A stretch of DNA of 64,000 nt, from the NCBI RefSeq assembly GCF_904849725.1, contig NC_058518.1, positions 211,804,741-211,868,740 of the forward strand. Reading direction: 5' to 3'. The translations under genes were made by a program, and so were the position numbers. The DNA comes from Hordeum vulgare subsp. vulgare (taxonomy: Eukaryota > Streptophyta > Magnoliopsida > Poales > Poaceae). Below the pieces are notes generated by a model, which had not been told where the DNA came from, made no database searches, and was given only the letters and a program-made list of their open reading frames with translations. Of this stretch, positions 44,400-55,400 are shown in pieces (the stretch's first letter is position 1; each line of letters begins with the position of its first letter).

Positions 44400-47361
44400 C
44401 GCCGTCGGCACAGTTTCACTTCAGTTACCATCAGGATTAGTGATGAACTTAAATCATTGTTATTTAGTGCCTGCGTTGAGCATGAACATTATATCTGGAT
44501 CTTGTTTATTGCGAGACGGTTACTCTTTTAAGTCAGAGAATAATGGTTGTTCTATTTCTATGAGTAACATCTTTTATGGTCGTGCACCTAATGTGAGAGG
44601 ATTGTTCATATTGAATCTTGATAGCGATACGCATATACATAACATTGAGACCAAAAGAGTTAGAGTTAACAATGATAGCGCCATATTTTTGTGGCACTGC
44701 CGCTTAGGTCATATTGGTGTAAAGCGCATGAAGAAACTCCATGCTGATGGACTTTTGGAGTCACTTGACTTTGATTCACTTGACACGTGCGAACCATGCC
44801 TCATGGGCAAGATGACTAAGACTCCGTTCTCCGGAACAATGGAGCGTGCAAGTGACTTGTTGGAAATCATACATACCGATGTGTGTGGTCCGATGAGCGT
44901 GGAGGCACGCGGCGGATATCGTTATTTTCTCACCTTCATTGACGATTTGAGTAGATATGGTTATGTCTACTTGATGAAGCACAAGTATGAAACATTTGAA
45001 AAGTTCAAGCAATTTTAGAGTGAAGTTGAAAATCATCGTAACAAGAAGATCAAGTTCCTACGGTCTGATCGTGGGGGTGAATATCTGAGTTTCGAGTTTG
45101 GTGCTCACTTAAGACAATGTGAAATTGTTTCACAGTTAACACCGACTGGAACACCACAGCGTAATGGTGTGTCCGAACGTCGTAATCGTACTTTATTAGA
45201 GATGGTGCGATCTATGATTTCTCTTACCGATTTTCCATTATCGTTTTGGGGTTATGCATTAGAAACAGCTGCATTCACTTTAAATAGGGCACCATCAAAA
45301 TCCGTTGAGACGACACCATACGAACTGTGGTATGGCAAAAGGCCAAAGTTGTCGTTTCTTAAAGTTTGGGGATGTGATGCTTATGTCAAAAAGCTTCAGC
45401 CTGAAAAGCTGGAACCCAAAGCGGAAAAGTGCGTCTTCATAGGTTACCCAAAAGAGACAGTTGGGTACACCTTCTATCTCAAATCCGAGGGCAAAGTGTT
45501 TGTTGCTAAAAACGGAGCTTTTCTCGAGAAGGAGTTTCTCTGGAGAGAATTGAGTGGGAGGAAGATAGAACTTGACGAGGTTGTCGAACCTCTCATCCCT
45601 CTCGATGGTGGCGCAGGGCAAGGGGAAACCTCTGTCGTTGCGACGCCGGTTGAGGAGGAAGTTAATGATGATGATCATGAAACTCCGGTTCAAGTTTCTG
45701 TCGAACCACGCAGGTCGACGAGACCACGTGCTGCTCCAGAGTGGTACGGTAATCCCGTCTTATCAATCATGTTGTTAGACAACAATGAACCTGCAAATTA
45801 TGAAGAAGCAATGGTGGGCCCAGATTCCAACAAATGGCTAGAAGCCATGAAGTCCGAGATAGGATCCATGTATGAGAACAAAGTGTGGACTTTGGAGGTA
45901 CTACCTGAGGGCCGCAAGGCTATTCAGAACAAATGGATCTTTAAGAGGAAGACGGACGCTGACGGCAATGTGACCGTTTATAAAGCTCGACTTGTGGCAA
46001 AGGGTTTTTCACAAGTTCAAGGAGTTGACTACGATGAGACATTCTCACCCGTAGCGATGCTTAAGTCCGTCAGAATCATGTTAGCAATAGCTGCATTTTT
46101 CGATTATGAAATCTGGCAGATGGATGTCAAAACGGCGTTCCTTAACGGTTTCCTTAAGGAAGAGTTGTATATGATACAACCCGAAGGTTTTGTCGATCCT
46201 AAGAATGCTAACAAGGTGTGCAAGCTCCAGCGATCCATTTATGGACTGGTGCAAGCATCTCGGAGTTGGAACAAACGCTTTGATGAGGTGATCAAAGCAT
46301 TTGGGTTTATACAAGTGGTTGGAGAATCTTGTATTTACAAGAAAGTGAGTGGGAGCTCTGTGGCGTTTCTAATATTATTTGCGGATGACATATTGCTAAT
46401 TGGAAACAACGTGGAGTTTTTAGAGAGCATAAAGGATTACTTGAATAAGAGTTTCTCTATGAAGGACCTAGGAGAAGCTGCTTACATTCTCGGCATTAAG
46501 ATCTATAGGGATAGATCAAAACGCCTGATAGGACTTTCACAAAGCACATACCTTGATAAAGTTTTGAAGAGGTTCAAAATGGAATAGTCCAAGAAAGGGT
46601 TCTTGCCAGTTTTACAAGGTACGAGATTGAGTAAGACTCAGTGCCCAGCAACTGATGAAGATAGAGAGCATATGCGCTCCGTCCCCTATGCTTCAGCCAT
46701 AGGTTCTATCATGTATGCAATGCTGTGCACTAGACCGGATGTTAGCCTGGCCATAAGTATGGCAGGTAGGTTCCAGAGTAATCCAGGAGTGGATCACTGG
46801 ACTGTGGTCAAGAATATCCTGAAGTACCTGAAAAGGACTAAAGAGATGTTTCTCGTGTATGGAGGTGACGAAGAGATCGCCGTAAAAGGTTACGTCGATG
46901 CAAGCTTTGACACAGATCCGGACGACTCTAAGTCGCAAACCGGATACGTATTTATTCTAAATGGGGGTGCGGTAAGCTGGTGCAGTTCCAAGCAAAGCGT
47001 CGTAGCAGATTCTACATGTGAAGCGGAGTACATGGCTGCCTCGGAGGCGGCTAAGGAGGGTGTCTGGATGAAGCAGTTCATGACGGATCTTGGAGTGGTG
47101 CCGAGCGCACTGAATCCAATAACCTTGTTCTGTGACAACACGGGTGCCATTGCCTTAGCAAAGGAACCACGGTTTCACAAGAAGACCAGACACATCAAAC
47201 GACGCTTCAACCTCATCCGCGACTACGTCGAGGGAGAGGACGTAAATATATGCAAAGTGCACACAGATTTGAATGTAGCAGACCCGCTGACTAAACCTCT
47301 TCCACGGACAAAGCATGATCAACACCAGAACTGTATGGGTGTTAGATTTATTACAATGTAA
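44400..47361 (+). pseudogene. BARE1-like pol (integrase, RT, RNase H), two stops
   Basis: One frame throughout, split by TAG at 45016-45018 and TAG at 46585-46587 and ending TAA at 47359-47361. Integrase zinc motif: HCRLGHIGVKRMKKL then CEPCLMGK. First catalytic Asp at 44878-44880 (HTDVCGPM), second in LRSDRGGEY, Glu in GVSERRN. RT: IENKWIFK-like start, QMDVKTAFLNG, and the catalytic box as FADD (46378-46389) rather than the usual YVDD. RNase H: GYVDASFDTD, STCEAEY, LFCDNTGA. The C-terminus is ADPLTKPLP. All catalytic acids are visible; only the two stops and the altered box mark decay. Confidence 0.92.
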
Positions 47362-47402
47362 TTCACATGATGATGTGAGGGCTGGATTATTGACTCTAGT
47401 GC

Positions 47403-47413
47403 AAGTGGGAGAC
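47403..47413 (+). other. BARE1-like polypurine tract
   Basis: AAGTGGGAGAC immediately before the 3' LTR TGTTGGAATT. Confidence 0.85.
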
Positions 47414-49237
47414 TGTTGGAATTATGTCCTAGAGGCAATAATAAATATAGTTATTATTATAATTCCTGTATCAAGATAATCGTTTATTATCCATGCTATA
47501 ATTGTATTGAATGAAGACTCATTTACTTGTGTGGATACATAGACAAAACACCGTCCCTAGCAAGCCTCTAGTTGGCTAGCCAGTTGATCAAAGATAGTCA
47601 GTGTCTTCTGATTATAAACAAGGTGTTGTTGCTTGATAACTGGATCACGTCATTAGGAGAATCACGTGATGGACTAGATCCAAACTAATAGACGTAGCAT
47701 GTTGATCGTGTCATTTTGTTGCTACTATTTTTCTGCGTGTCAAGTATTTATTCCTATGACCATGAGATCATATAACTCACTGACACCGTAGGAATGCTTT
47801 GTGTGTATCAAACGTCGCAACGTAACTGGGTGACTATAAAGATGCTCTACAGGTATCTCCGAAGGTGTTAGTTGAGTTAGTATGGATCAAGACTGGGATT
47901 TGTCACTCCGTGTGACGGAGAGGTATCTCGGGGCCCACTCGGTAATACAACATCACACACAAGCCTTGCAAGCGACGTAACTTAGTGTAAGTTGCGGGAT
48001 CTTGTATTACAGAACGAGTAAAGAGACTTGCTGGTAAACGAGATTGAAATAGGTATACGGATACTGACGATCGAATCTCGGGCAAGTAACATACCGAAGG
48101 ACAAAGGGAATGACATACGGGATTATATGAATCCTTGGCACTGAGGTTCAAACGATAAGATCTTCGTAGAATATGTAGGATCGAATATGGGCATCCAGGT
48201 CCCGCTATTGGATATTGACCGAGGAGTCTCTCGGGTCATGTCTACATAGTTCTCGAACCCGCAGGGTCTGCACACTTAAGGTTCGACGTTGTTTTATGCG
48301 TATTTGAGTTATATGGTTGGTTACCGAATGATGTTCGGAGTCTCGGATGAGATCACGGACGTCACGAGGGTTTCCGGAATGGTCCGGAAACGAAGATTGA
48401 TATATAGGATGACCTCATTTGATTACCGGAAGGTTTTCGGAGTTACCGGGAATGTACCGGGAATGACGAATGGGTTCCGGGAGTTCACCGGGGGGGGGGG
48501 GGGGCAACCCACCCCGGGGAAGCCCATAGGCCTTGAGGGTGGCACACCAGCCCTTAGTGGGCTGGTGGGACAGCCCAAAAGGGCCCTATGCTCCTAGGAA
48601 AGAAAATCAAAGAGAAAAAAAAGGAGGAGGTGGGAAGGGAAGGAAGGACTCCCACCCACCAAACCAAGTCCAACTCGGTTTGGGGGGGGGAACCTTCCCC
48701 CTTGGACTCGGCCGACCCCCTTGGGGCTCCTTGAGCCCCAAGGCAAGGTCCCCTCCCTCCCACCTATATATACGGAGGTTTTAGGGCTGATTTGAGACGA
48801 CTTTTCCACGGCAGCCCGACCACATACCTCCACGGTTTTTCCTCTAGATCACGTTTCTGCGGAGCTCGGGCGGAGCCCTGCTGAGACAAGGTCATCACCA
48901 ACCTCCGGAGCGCCGTCACGCTGCCGGAGAACTCTTCTACCTCTCCGTCTCTCTTGCTGGATCAAGAAGGCCGAGATCATCGTCGAGCTGTACGTGTGCT
49001 GAACGCGGAGGTGCCGTCCGTTCGGTACTAGATCGTGGGACTGATCGCGGGATTGTTCGCGGGGCGGATCGAGGGACGTGAGGACGTTCCACTACATCAA
49101 CCGCGTTCACTAACGCTTCTGCTGTACGATCTACAAGGGTACGTAGATCACTCATCCCCTCTCGTAGATGGACATCACCATGATAGGTCTTCGTGCGCGT
49201 AGGAAATTTTTTGTTTCCCATGCGACGTTCCCCAACA
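47414..49237 (+). repeat. BARE1-like 3' LTR (1824 bp)
   Basis: Full-length copy ending CCCCAACA and followed by TSD GCCAT. It keeps the 64-bp segment missing from the 5' LTR. A run of 14 or more G at about 48491 differs in length from the other copy. Confidence 0.95.
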
Positions 49238-49242
49238 GCCAT

Positions 49243-49830
49243 CTTATATGGTATTCTGGCTATTGGAACGGTTCTCGGAACAAGATCTATCATAAACTCT
49301 ACATCTCTGTCAGGTGGAATTCCTGACGGTGGAAAAACATCTGGGAAGTCACGGACTACCGGAACGTCTTCAAGTTCTGGAAGAGGGTTGTCATTGAGGG
49401 AATAGAGTTGGCATTGGGTAACTCGAGTAGAGACATTGACTATCTCACCCGAGGGATGGGTAAGCTGAACATTTCTAGAATGAGTATCAATCTTGGCATA
49501 GTGAGATGACATCCAGTCCATACCCAAGATGATATTGATATCTAAAGATTTCAAGGATATCAATGATGCTAGAAAAACTAGCTTGTCTACTAGAATTTCA
49601 TTGTCACAGGTTATCCTGGAGGTTTGCCACTTACTACCAGGAGTTTGGACAACCAATGGAATTGGCATATCACAGAAAGACATGTTATGCAACTGTGCAT
49701 AACTTTCTGAAATGAAGGAATGAGAAGACCCAGTGTCAAAAAGAACAGACGCTGGGTGATGATTAACAAGGAGCGTACCCAGTATGACGTCGGGATCCTC
49801 TGCAGCTTCTTCTGCTGAAACGTAGTTCAC
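49243..49830 (-). pseudogene. Chromovirus protease and RT linker, cut by BARE1-like insertion
   Basis: Continues after the gag stop: NYVSAEEAAEDPDVILGTLL, then aspartic protease motif LFDTGSSHSF and the second protease half IILGMDWM. The linker LEDVPVVRDFPDVFPPSGIPPDR and the start of RT (RIPYKMA) run to the insertion point at TSD GCCAT (49238-49242). The open frame continues into the LTR at 49237 and below, but that part is LTR, not protease. The protein resumes at 31612. Confidence 0.85.
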
Positions 49831-49848
49831 ACGGCCACGTGCAGGAGT

Positions 49849-50910
49849 TCACTTCACATAGTAAGCTTTGCCCGACTTGCCTTGCCCAACGGACTTTCCG
49901 GGTTGCTTGGCACCCACATTCTGAGGACACTCACGGGAATAGTGCCCTAGTTCTCCACACTTGTAACAGATCACCTGATTGGCACGTGGTGCAGCATTGC
50001 TAGCTGGAGCACCATAGGTTTTTGTTGGAGGGTTGGTCTGATTCGTCTGAGGCGCCACAGAGGATGGCCTCAGAGTGTATCTTGGCGGCAGAGAACTGTT
50101 TGGAACCCACATCCTGCATTTTGGAAACGCAGAACCAGATGACGAGCCAAAGTCACGGGAGTGCTTCTTTGTGGCTTCATAGTCGGTATGACCAATCTCG
50201 GCACTGATCGCCTTGTTGACCAGGGCTTGGAAGCTTGTACATTCGTGGAGCCGCAAATCACGACGAAGCTCAGGGCTCAGACCCTAACGGAATCTTGCTT
50301 GCTTCTTGGCATTAGTAGACACCTCCTCTGTTGCATAGCGGGTGAGGTTACCAAACTCGCGGCTATAGGCATCCACGGTCAACTTTCCCTGGGTGAATGC
50401 ACAGAACTCCTCTCTCTTTCTGTCCATCAGGCCCTCTGGAATATGGTGCAGACGGAAGGCTGCACTAAAGTCTGCCCATGTGGCTGCTGGTTCAGCAGGA
50501 TGCATAGCTTCGAGGTTCTCCCACCACAGATTGGCGGGTCCTTCCAGAAAGTACGCCGCAAAGGTCACCTTGTCGGCCTCAGAAACATTCGCACAACGAA
50601 TCTTGCGTGATATACTGCACAACCAATCATCAGCGTCGAGGGGATCGACGGAGTGATGGAACTTTGGAGGATTCAGCTTCACAAAGTCATTGAGGGACAC
50701 TGCAGCATTCCGAGGCCGACGAGCCGTATTTTTCTCAATACGCTCTAACAGTCGGTTGGTCTCCCTTTTGTTTCTCTCTGCCTCAAGCATAACTTCCGCC
50801 AAAGAGGGCGGGTGAGGCAGTTCTTCCTGTGACACTTGACTACCCTTGCCTTGCTCATGAGCAGGGGCACGATTCAACCTGGTGAACACCATCCTGACAA
50901 ACAAACTCAC
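49849..50910 (-). pseudogene. Chromovirus gag with CCHC zinc knuckle, broken
   Basis: 50910-50284 is a 208-codon gag (capsid) with the retrotransposon-gag pattern NPPKFHHSVDPLDADDWL and FLEGPANLWWENL, ending at a TAG at 50284-50286. The same protein continues after the stop (GLSPELRRDL) into 50256-49849, which holds the nucleocapsid knuckle CYKCGELGHYSREC and ends at a TGA at 49849-49851. Gag forms the particle that packages element RNA. Two in-frame stops make it defective. Confidence 0.85.
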
Positions 50911-51401
50911 AGCTTAGACCAATATCAACATCAATACTAGCTATGGATTAAGAATGCACTGAACACATGGAATGTGGAAATGAATATCCGAACAGCATGG
51001 TAACAAGCAACTGCTATATATACACCATGGTTCATACACACCATTACATAGTTCAGTACAACCTTAACCGAAGAACAAACTACTAAAAATATGAAACTAC
51101 TCATTAGAGGCTTCCAAGCTTCCTATACATTATTTATCTATTCCTCCGGAATTCATTTCACAACACAAGCATACTTCACAAGTCACACAGGACTGTGAAA
51201 GTACAACTACTACCATACTATCCTTCCACTCACGGTTCAGGCATCCGCATAGAACATCTCATAAAGATTGCCTCTATGGCCTGGAAGCTCAACCTACGGA
51301 TCAGGAAATACTCTAGCCTGAGATCCCTCGTATCCGTAAGGACACGGATGTGGCCTTGGACCCCTGACTGGTGGTAGTAGAGGTCCCCGAAGAGGGGTGA
51401 C

Positions 51402-52010
51402 TCATCCTATAGCAGGCCAGTCAACATGAGTCGGAAGATGGGTTCTAACAGGGTTCAGCATCTCCATATCTCCATACCCTGTCTGGACTACCGGCGCCAG
51501 CTGCGTCAAGGCCGTCCACAGACGGGCACGTGTAGCATAGAGCTCCATACGAAGGGCACAAGCATCCCTGTCTCTATTCTCTAGCATCTCAGCAGTGGAC
51601 TGCAGCAACGGATCCTCCATAGAGGAATCAAAGTAGAGCCCACTGAGGTATCCTTCTTCACCTGGCTGAGAGGCAGGAACATAGCAGAACTCTGAATTCT
51701 GCAGCAGTGCATGTCTAGCCCTCATGATGGTCAGCATTGAATGGGAAGCATCTTGTACTGCCATGTCAACAGTGACCCCCAATCCATAAGACCAATGGAT
51801 TAGCTCCTCAGCTCCAGGGTAATCTACGAATACCCTAACAGTGCAGAGGTACTGGCTCTGATTAAAATCCCGGTACTGCTCCTCCACTGTGTACTCTGGG
51901 TACCAGCAGTAACCGGACACTAACATCATCCTGACTAGCATGGCCGTATGACCCGACACATCAATGCACCGAGTCAGACGAACCACCTGACGAGAAGGAC
52001 GGCCAGGCAT
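51402..52010 (-). CDS. Extra ORF upstream of gag in the chromovirus, unknown function
   Basis: An uninterrupted 202-codon frame between the PBS and gag, starting at ATG 52010. It is not a gag, protease or polymerase domain. The segment YLCTVRVFV...SYGLGVTVDMAVQDAS...MLTIM looks like strand-strand-(glycine turn)-helix. That resembles the C-terminal half of a double-stranded-RNA-binding domain, in which a G-x-G turn is followed by an Ala-rich helix. The C-terminal third (from about residue 130) is helical, with EMLENRDRDACALRMELYATR. It remains open while gag and pol around it carry stops. The dsRBD-like idea is inference; the protein may be a generic element-borne hypothetical. There is no start-context or splice evidence to decide how it would be expressed. 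Confidence 0.6.
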   Translation of the reverse strand: MPGRPSRQVVRLTRCIDVSGHTAMLVRMMLVSGYCWYPEYTVEEQYRDFNQSQYLCTVRVFVDYPGAEELIHWSYGLGVTVDMAVQDASHSMLTIMRARHALLQNSEFCYVPASQPGEEGYLSGLYFDSSMEDPLLQSTAEMLENRDRDACALRMELYATRARLWTALTQLAPVVQTGYGDMEMLNPVRTHLPTHVDWPAIG

Positions 52011-52432
52011 CCGAAAATAGAGAGTAATGCAAAAGCATTAGAGCTCTGAATACAAATTTGGGCAGCACAACGGCTGTAAATGCTCAAAAACAATTTTGAG
52101 ACAACTCATAAAATAGAATAGCGTAACCACTCAACTATCAAGTTCAATTCTGTGATCATCAAACTTACTTCCTTTTCCTAGGGATAAAAGAAACCCGAAA
52201 TAACTCTCGACCCGTTGTCCTATATTCTACCGATCAGAAACACGAGCCTAAGAGAAGATGAGTAACCTAATCCTTAATCCCCGCAAAAAAGACGAGGATG
52301 ACCAGAATAGAATAACTTGAGAAGAGAACAAGAGTCTTACGTTCCCTTCCACAAACAATTCCCTTATATATAACTAAAGCAATTCTAGATTCAACTTCGA
52401 CCAGTTTGGCTTAGTAATCCTACACTCAGTCA

Positions 52433-52445
52433 GGCTCTGATACCA
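52433..52445 (-). other. Chromovirus primer-binding site
   Basis: The minus strand reads TGGTATCAGAGCC, complementary to the 3' end of plant initiator methionine tRNA. It lies four bases inside the 5' LTR, which fixes the minus orientation. Confidence 0.85.
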
Positions 52446-52449
52446 ACGC

Positions 52450-55400
52450 TGTCGGGACCCCGATCCTAAGCCATTGGAATCCAGCCTGTAACACATAGCA
52501 TCTCTTTGCGGTCTCACGCACGGTTATCCCCACGGCTGCAGCCTTACCTTAGCCGGGACCGTTTGCGCCTTTTGACTCGCGTATGCAATTGTGTCGCTAG
52601 CAATCCAATGACAAAGAACCCGAATCGACATGTCTAGTCATAAACCAAAGCTGCAGTTCCGCACAGGGAGAGGCATACATGACCTAGCAAAGCCGGTGTC
52701 GGTCACCAGCGAATGTAGATGAGTAGTAGCAAGCCACAAGGACTCCATTACATCGTGTGATATTTCCCCAAAGGAACAAACACAGCAGCTAAGAAGGACA
52801 CATGCCGGTCAACCAATGTGTCCGGAGCAGTAGCGAACTACCATGGCTCATTGGAATCACAAAGGGGCATTTCCCTGTAAGGAATGCTACTAAAGTCTAT
52901 GACTAGGTATTCGAACCCCATACATATCAAGTACAACACACGTACGCATGGCATACCGATATGTATAGATACATCGATGGCATCACAACGTAACCATAAA
53001 CATACAACCTTTATTTAGAAGGCTCGGAAGAGCCACACACATAATATTAAAAGGTAGGGGTCTCACGACCCATCATCACAAGTCATACACACAATTCTTA
53101 CAAACCAGCGGAAGAGTAAAGCTGTCTGAGTACAGACAGATGGAAAGATAAAGGCACATGGCCTGACTATCTACAGACCCATCCTAGGGCCAGATCGTAG
53201 GTGGGATACCAGCTACTCGTCGTCGTCGATGTCTAGGAAGAACCCTCCATTAGGGTCATTAACAACCTCTGCATCAAATTTTAAGCAAACATGAGTACAA
53301 AAGTACTCAGCAAGACTTTAGGATAATCTATCTAGTCATGCAATGTATCAATAAGGAGTTGTGGGGTTTCATGCGGAAAGCCAGCATTTGACTCGTGGCT
53401 AGACAACTTGCATTTTAAATTAGTTTTGACAACTTTGATTTCTCGCACACGAGTCCACTAACACCACAACAATACTCCATCGTGGAATCATCCCGTCTCC
53501 ATACGGAAATGCCGTCCACGACACTCACGCTTATCTTGACAATTTTATGAGTAGCCATTAAAGTTATCTATGAACAACATATGTCTCCAAGTAGTCCATA
53601 TCCGCGGACGCGGCTATTCGAATAGATCATAACCCTGCAGGGGTGTACTTCTTCAAACACACTCTTGCCACTTATCGCCATGTGCACATCATGCACCTCG
53701 GCAACCTTCAAGAGGAAGCCCAGCGAGGGAGTCGCCACGACCGTTAACCACGCTAATACTTAGTCCAGGTCTATCGCCTATCTAAGGGTAACCCGCACGG
53801 AAGTCCGGCCGAGGTTTCCGCCGTGGCCTCAAACGATGTGCGGAGGGTTCCCAAGCCCACCATCCGGGTGCCACTTGGTACACCGTGCCACTGCCTACCG
53901 CATCATATCCCACCTCTCAGGTCAGCGCTATGCACGGCCTCCAGCAGGACTATAAACATCAGAAACTACTTGCAACTCCTGGACCGAGTACTAAGCGGTT
54001 AATAAGTCGAGCGGGGTCATATTTCAGGGCCCAACATGTGGTAGTATCTCGTCTTGGATTACATACACGGAACTCAGTTCCTAAGGACGGTTCCAATGAA
54101 ACAACCCGCCATGTACTCCTACATATCCTTTCACCGGTACCTTTACCAATCAGGTTCAACACACAACCTTTACTTACTGAACGCATTCTCACAATTCTGT
54201 TCATCACCCAGATGACAGACCATACACAACTCTAAGCATAGCATGCATAGCAGGATAAGGCACATCATGTCTCAAGCATCTACAAGGTATGCTAGGTTGC
54301 AAGGTTCAACTATTTACCGTGACAAAGACAAGTCATGCAAAGGAAATGGGTTCAACTAACGTGGCAAAAGCATTTGATCCTAATGCAATAAGTAAGTGTA
54401 GGAGCGAGAACATGGGATTTATCGGGATGATCAAAATGGTTGCTTGCCTTGTTGCTCAGCAGAGGGACAATATCCGTCAGTCGGATATTCGGTGGAATCC
54501 GGAGGAGCGGGGCCTACCGGTAAGAACAATAACAATCAATTACAATCATATGCAACAAGATGATGCATGAGCATGGCATGAAAATGAAAGGTGGTAGGCT
54601 AATGTGACTACCATTTCTTAAGTTGAAGTTGATTTGAATCAAGATTCAAATATCACTTCAAACAAGGTATTTTCAAATACCCTTTTAATTGATTTGACCT
54701 GATGCTCAGGTAATCTTGTTTTAGCATGCATGAAGATGGTATTTTGAGGTGCTGATTGTTCCTGATCATTGTTTGGTCATAATATTTGAAGTGGAATTCA
54801 AATGGATTTCAAATTCCAAATATATATTACTTAATATGGTTATCCTAATCATCATTTAATCTTTTTGGTGATGTTAACATTTTCAAACGTGTTTGAAAAT
54901 ATCGAAATCAGATTCCTTCGATTTTTCTGATACTTTTTCATATATAAATTATTTTCATTGGAGATACAAATTATTTTCTATGATTTTAAGAAGTTTTGGG
55001 CATTTTCTGGAATTCTTTTAAATCAGAAAACTCTTTATTGCGTTATAACCACATCAGCACTGCGTCAGCAGGTCAACTGACCTGGTCAGGTCAAACCTGA
55101 CAGGTGGGGGCCACTGGTCAGCGTCTCAGGAGCTAATCCCGCGCTGACCAGCCCCTAAGTGGGTTTGACCAACTACTAGGGCCCACTGTTAGTGGCTGCT
55201 TAGTTCTAATCCTCCGGGATTAGGTCGACCACGTCGTCCCCCACCGGAGACTGACCGACGACGACTAGTTCCGCGGCGGATCTTCGCCGGAGACGCACCA
55301 AATCGCGCTGTGGTGCTCGGGATCGAGTGCCGAGAGCACTGGGATGATCCCCAGGCTCGGCCTCATCCTCTTCGGGCATCAGGAGGGGCTATAGGTGGCC

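Larger units (their letters stand above)
31613..49237 (+). mobile_element. BARE1-like Ty1-Copia retrotransposon
   Basis: Plus-strand element with TSD GCCAT (31608-31612 and 49238-49242), LTRs TGTTGGAATTATG...CGTTCCCCAACA, PBS, gag-pol in one frame and PPT. The LTR text is that of the BARE1/WIS group. It inserted into the chromovirus RT region and later received an Angela-like element at TSD GCAAT. Without that insertion it is about 8.8 kb, the usual length for the family. Hand count of part of the LTRs gives about 11 differences in 905 aligned bp (1.2%). Confidence 0.95.

Noticed and set aside
48937..49237. Open frame joining the chromovirus protease to about 100 further codons
   Set aside because: The extra codons are the antisense strand of the BARE1 LTR, not protein.
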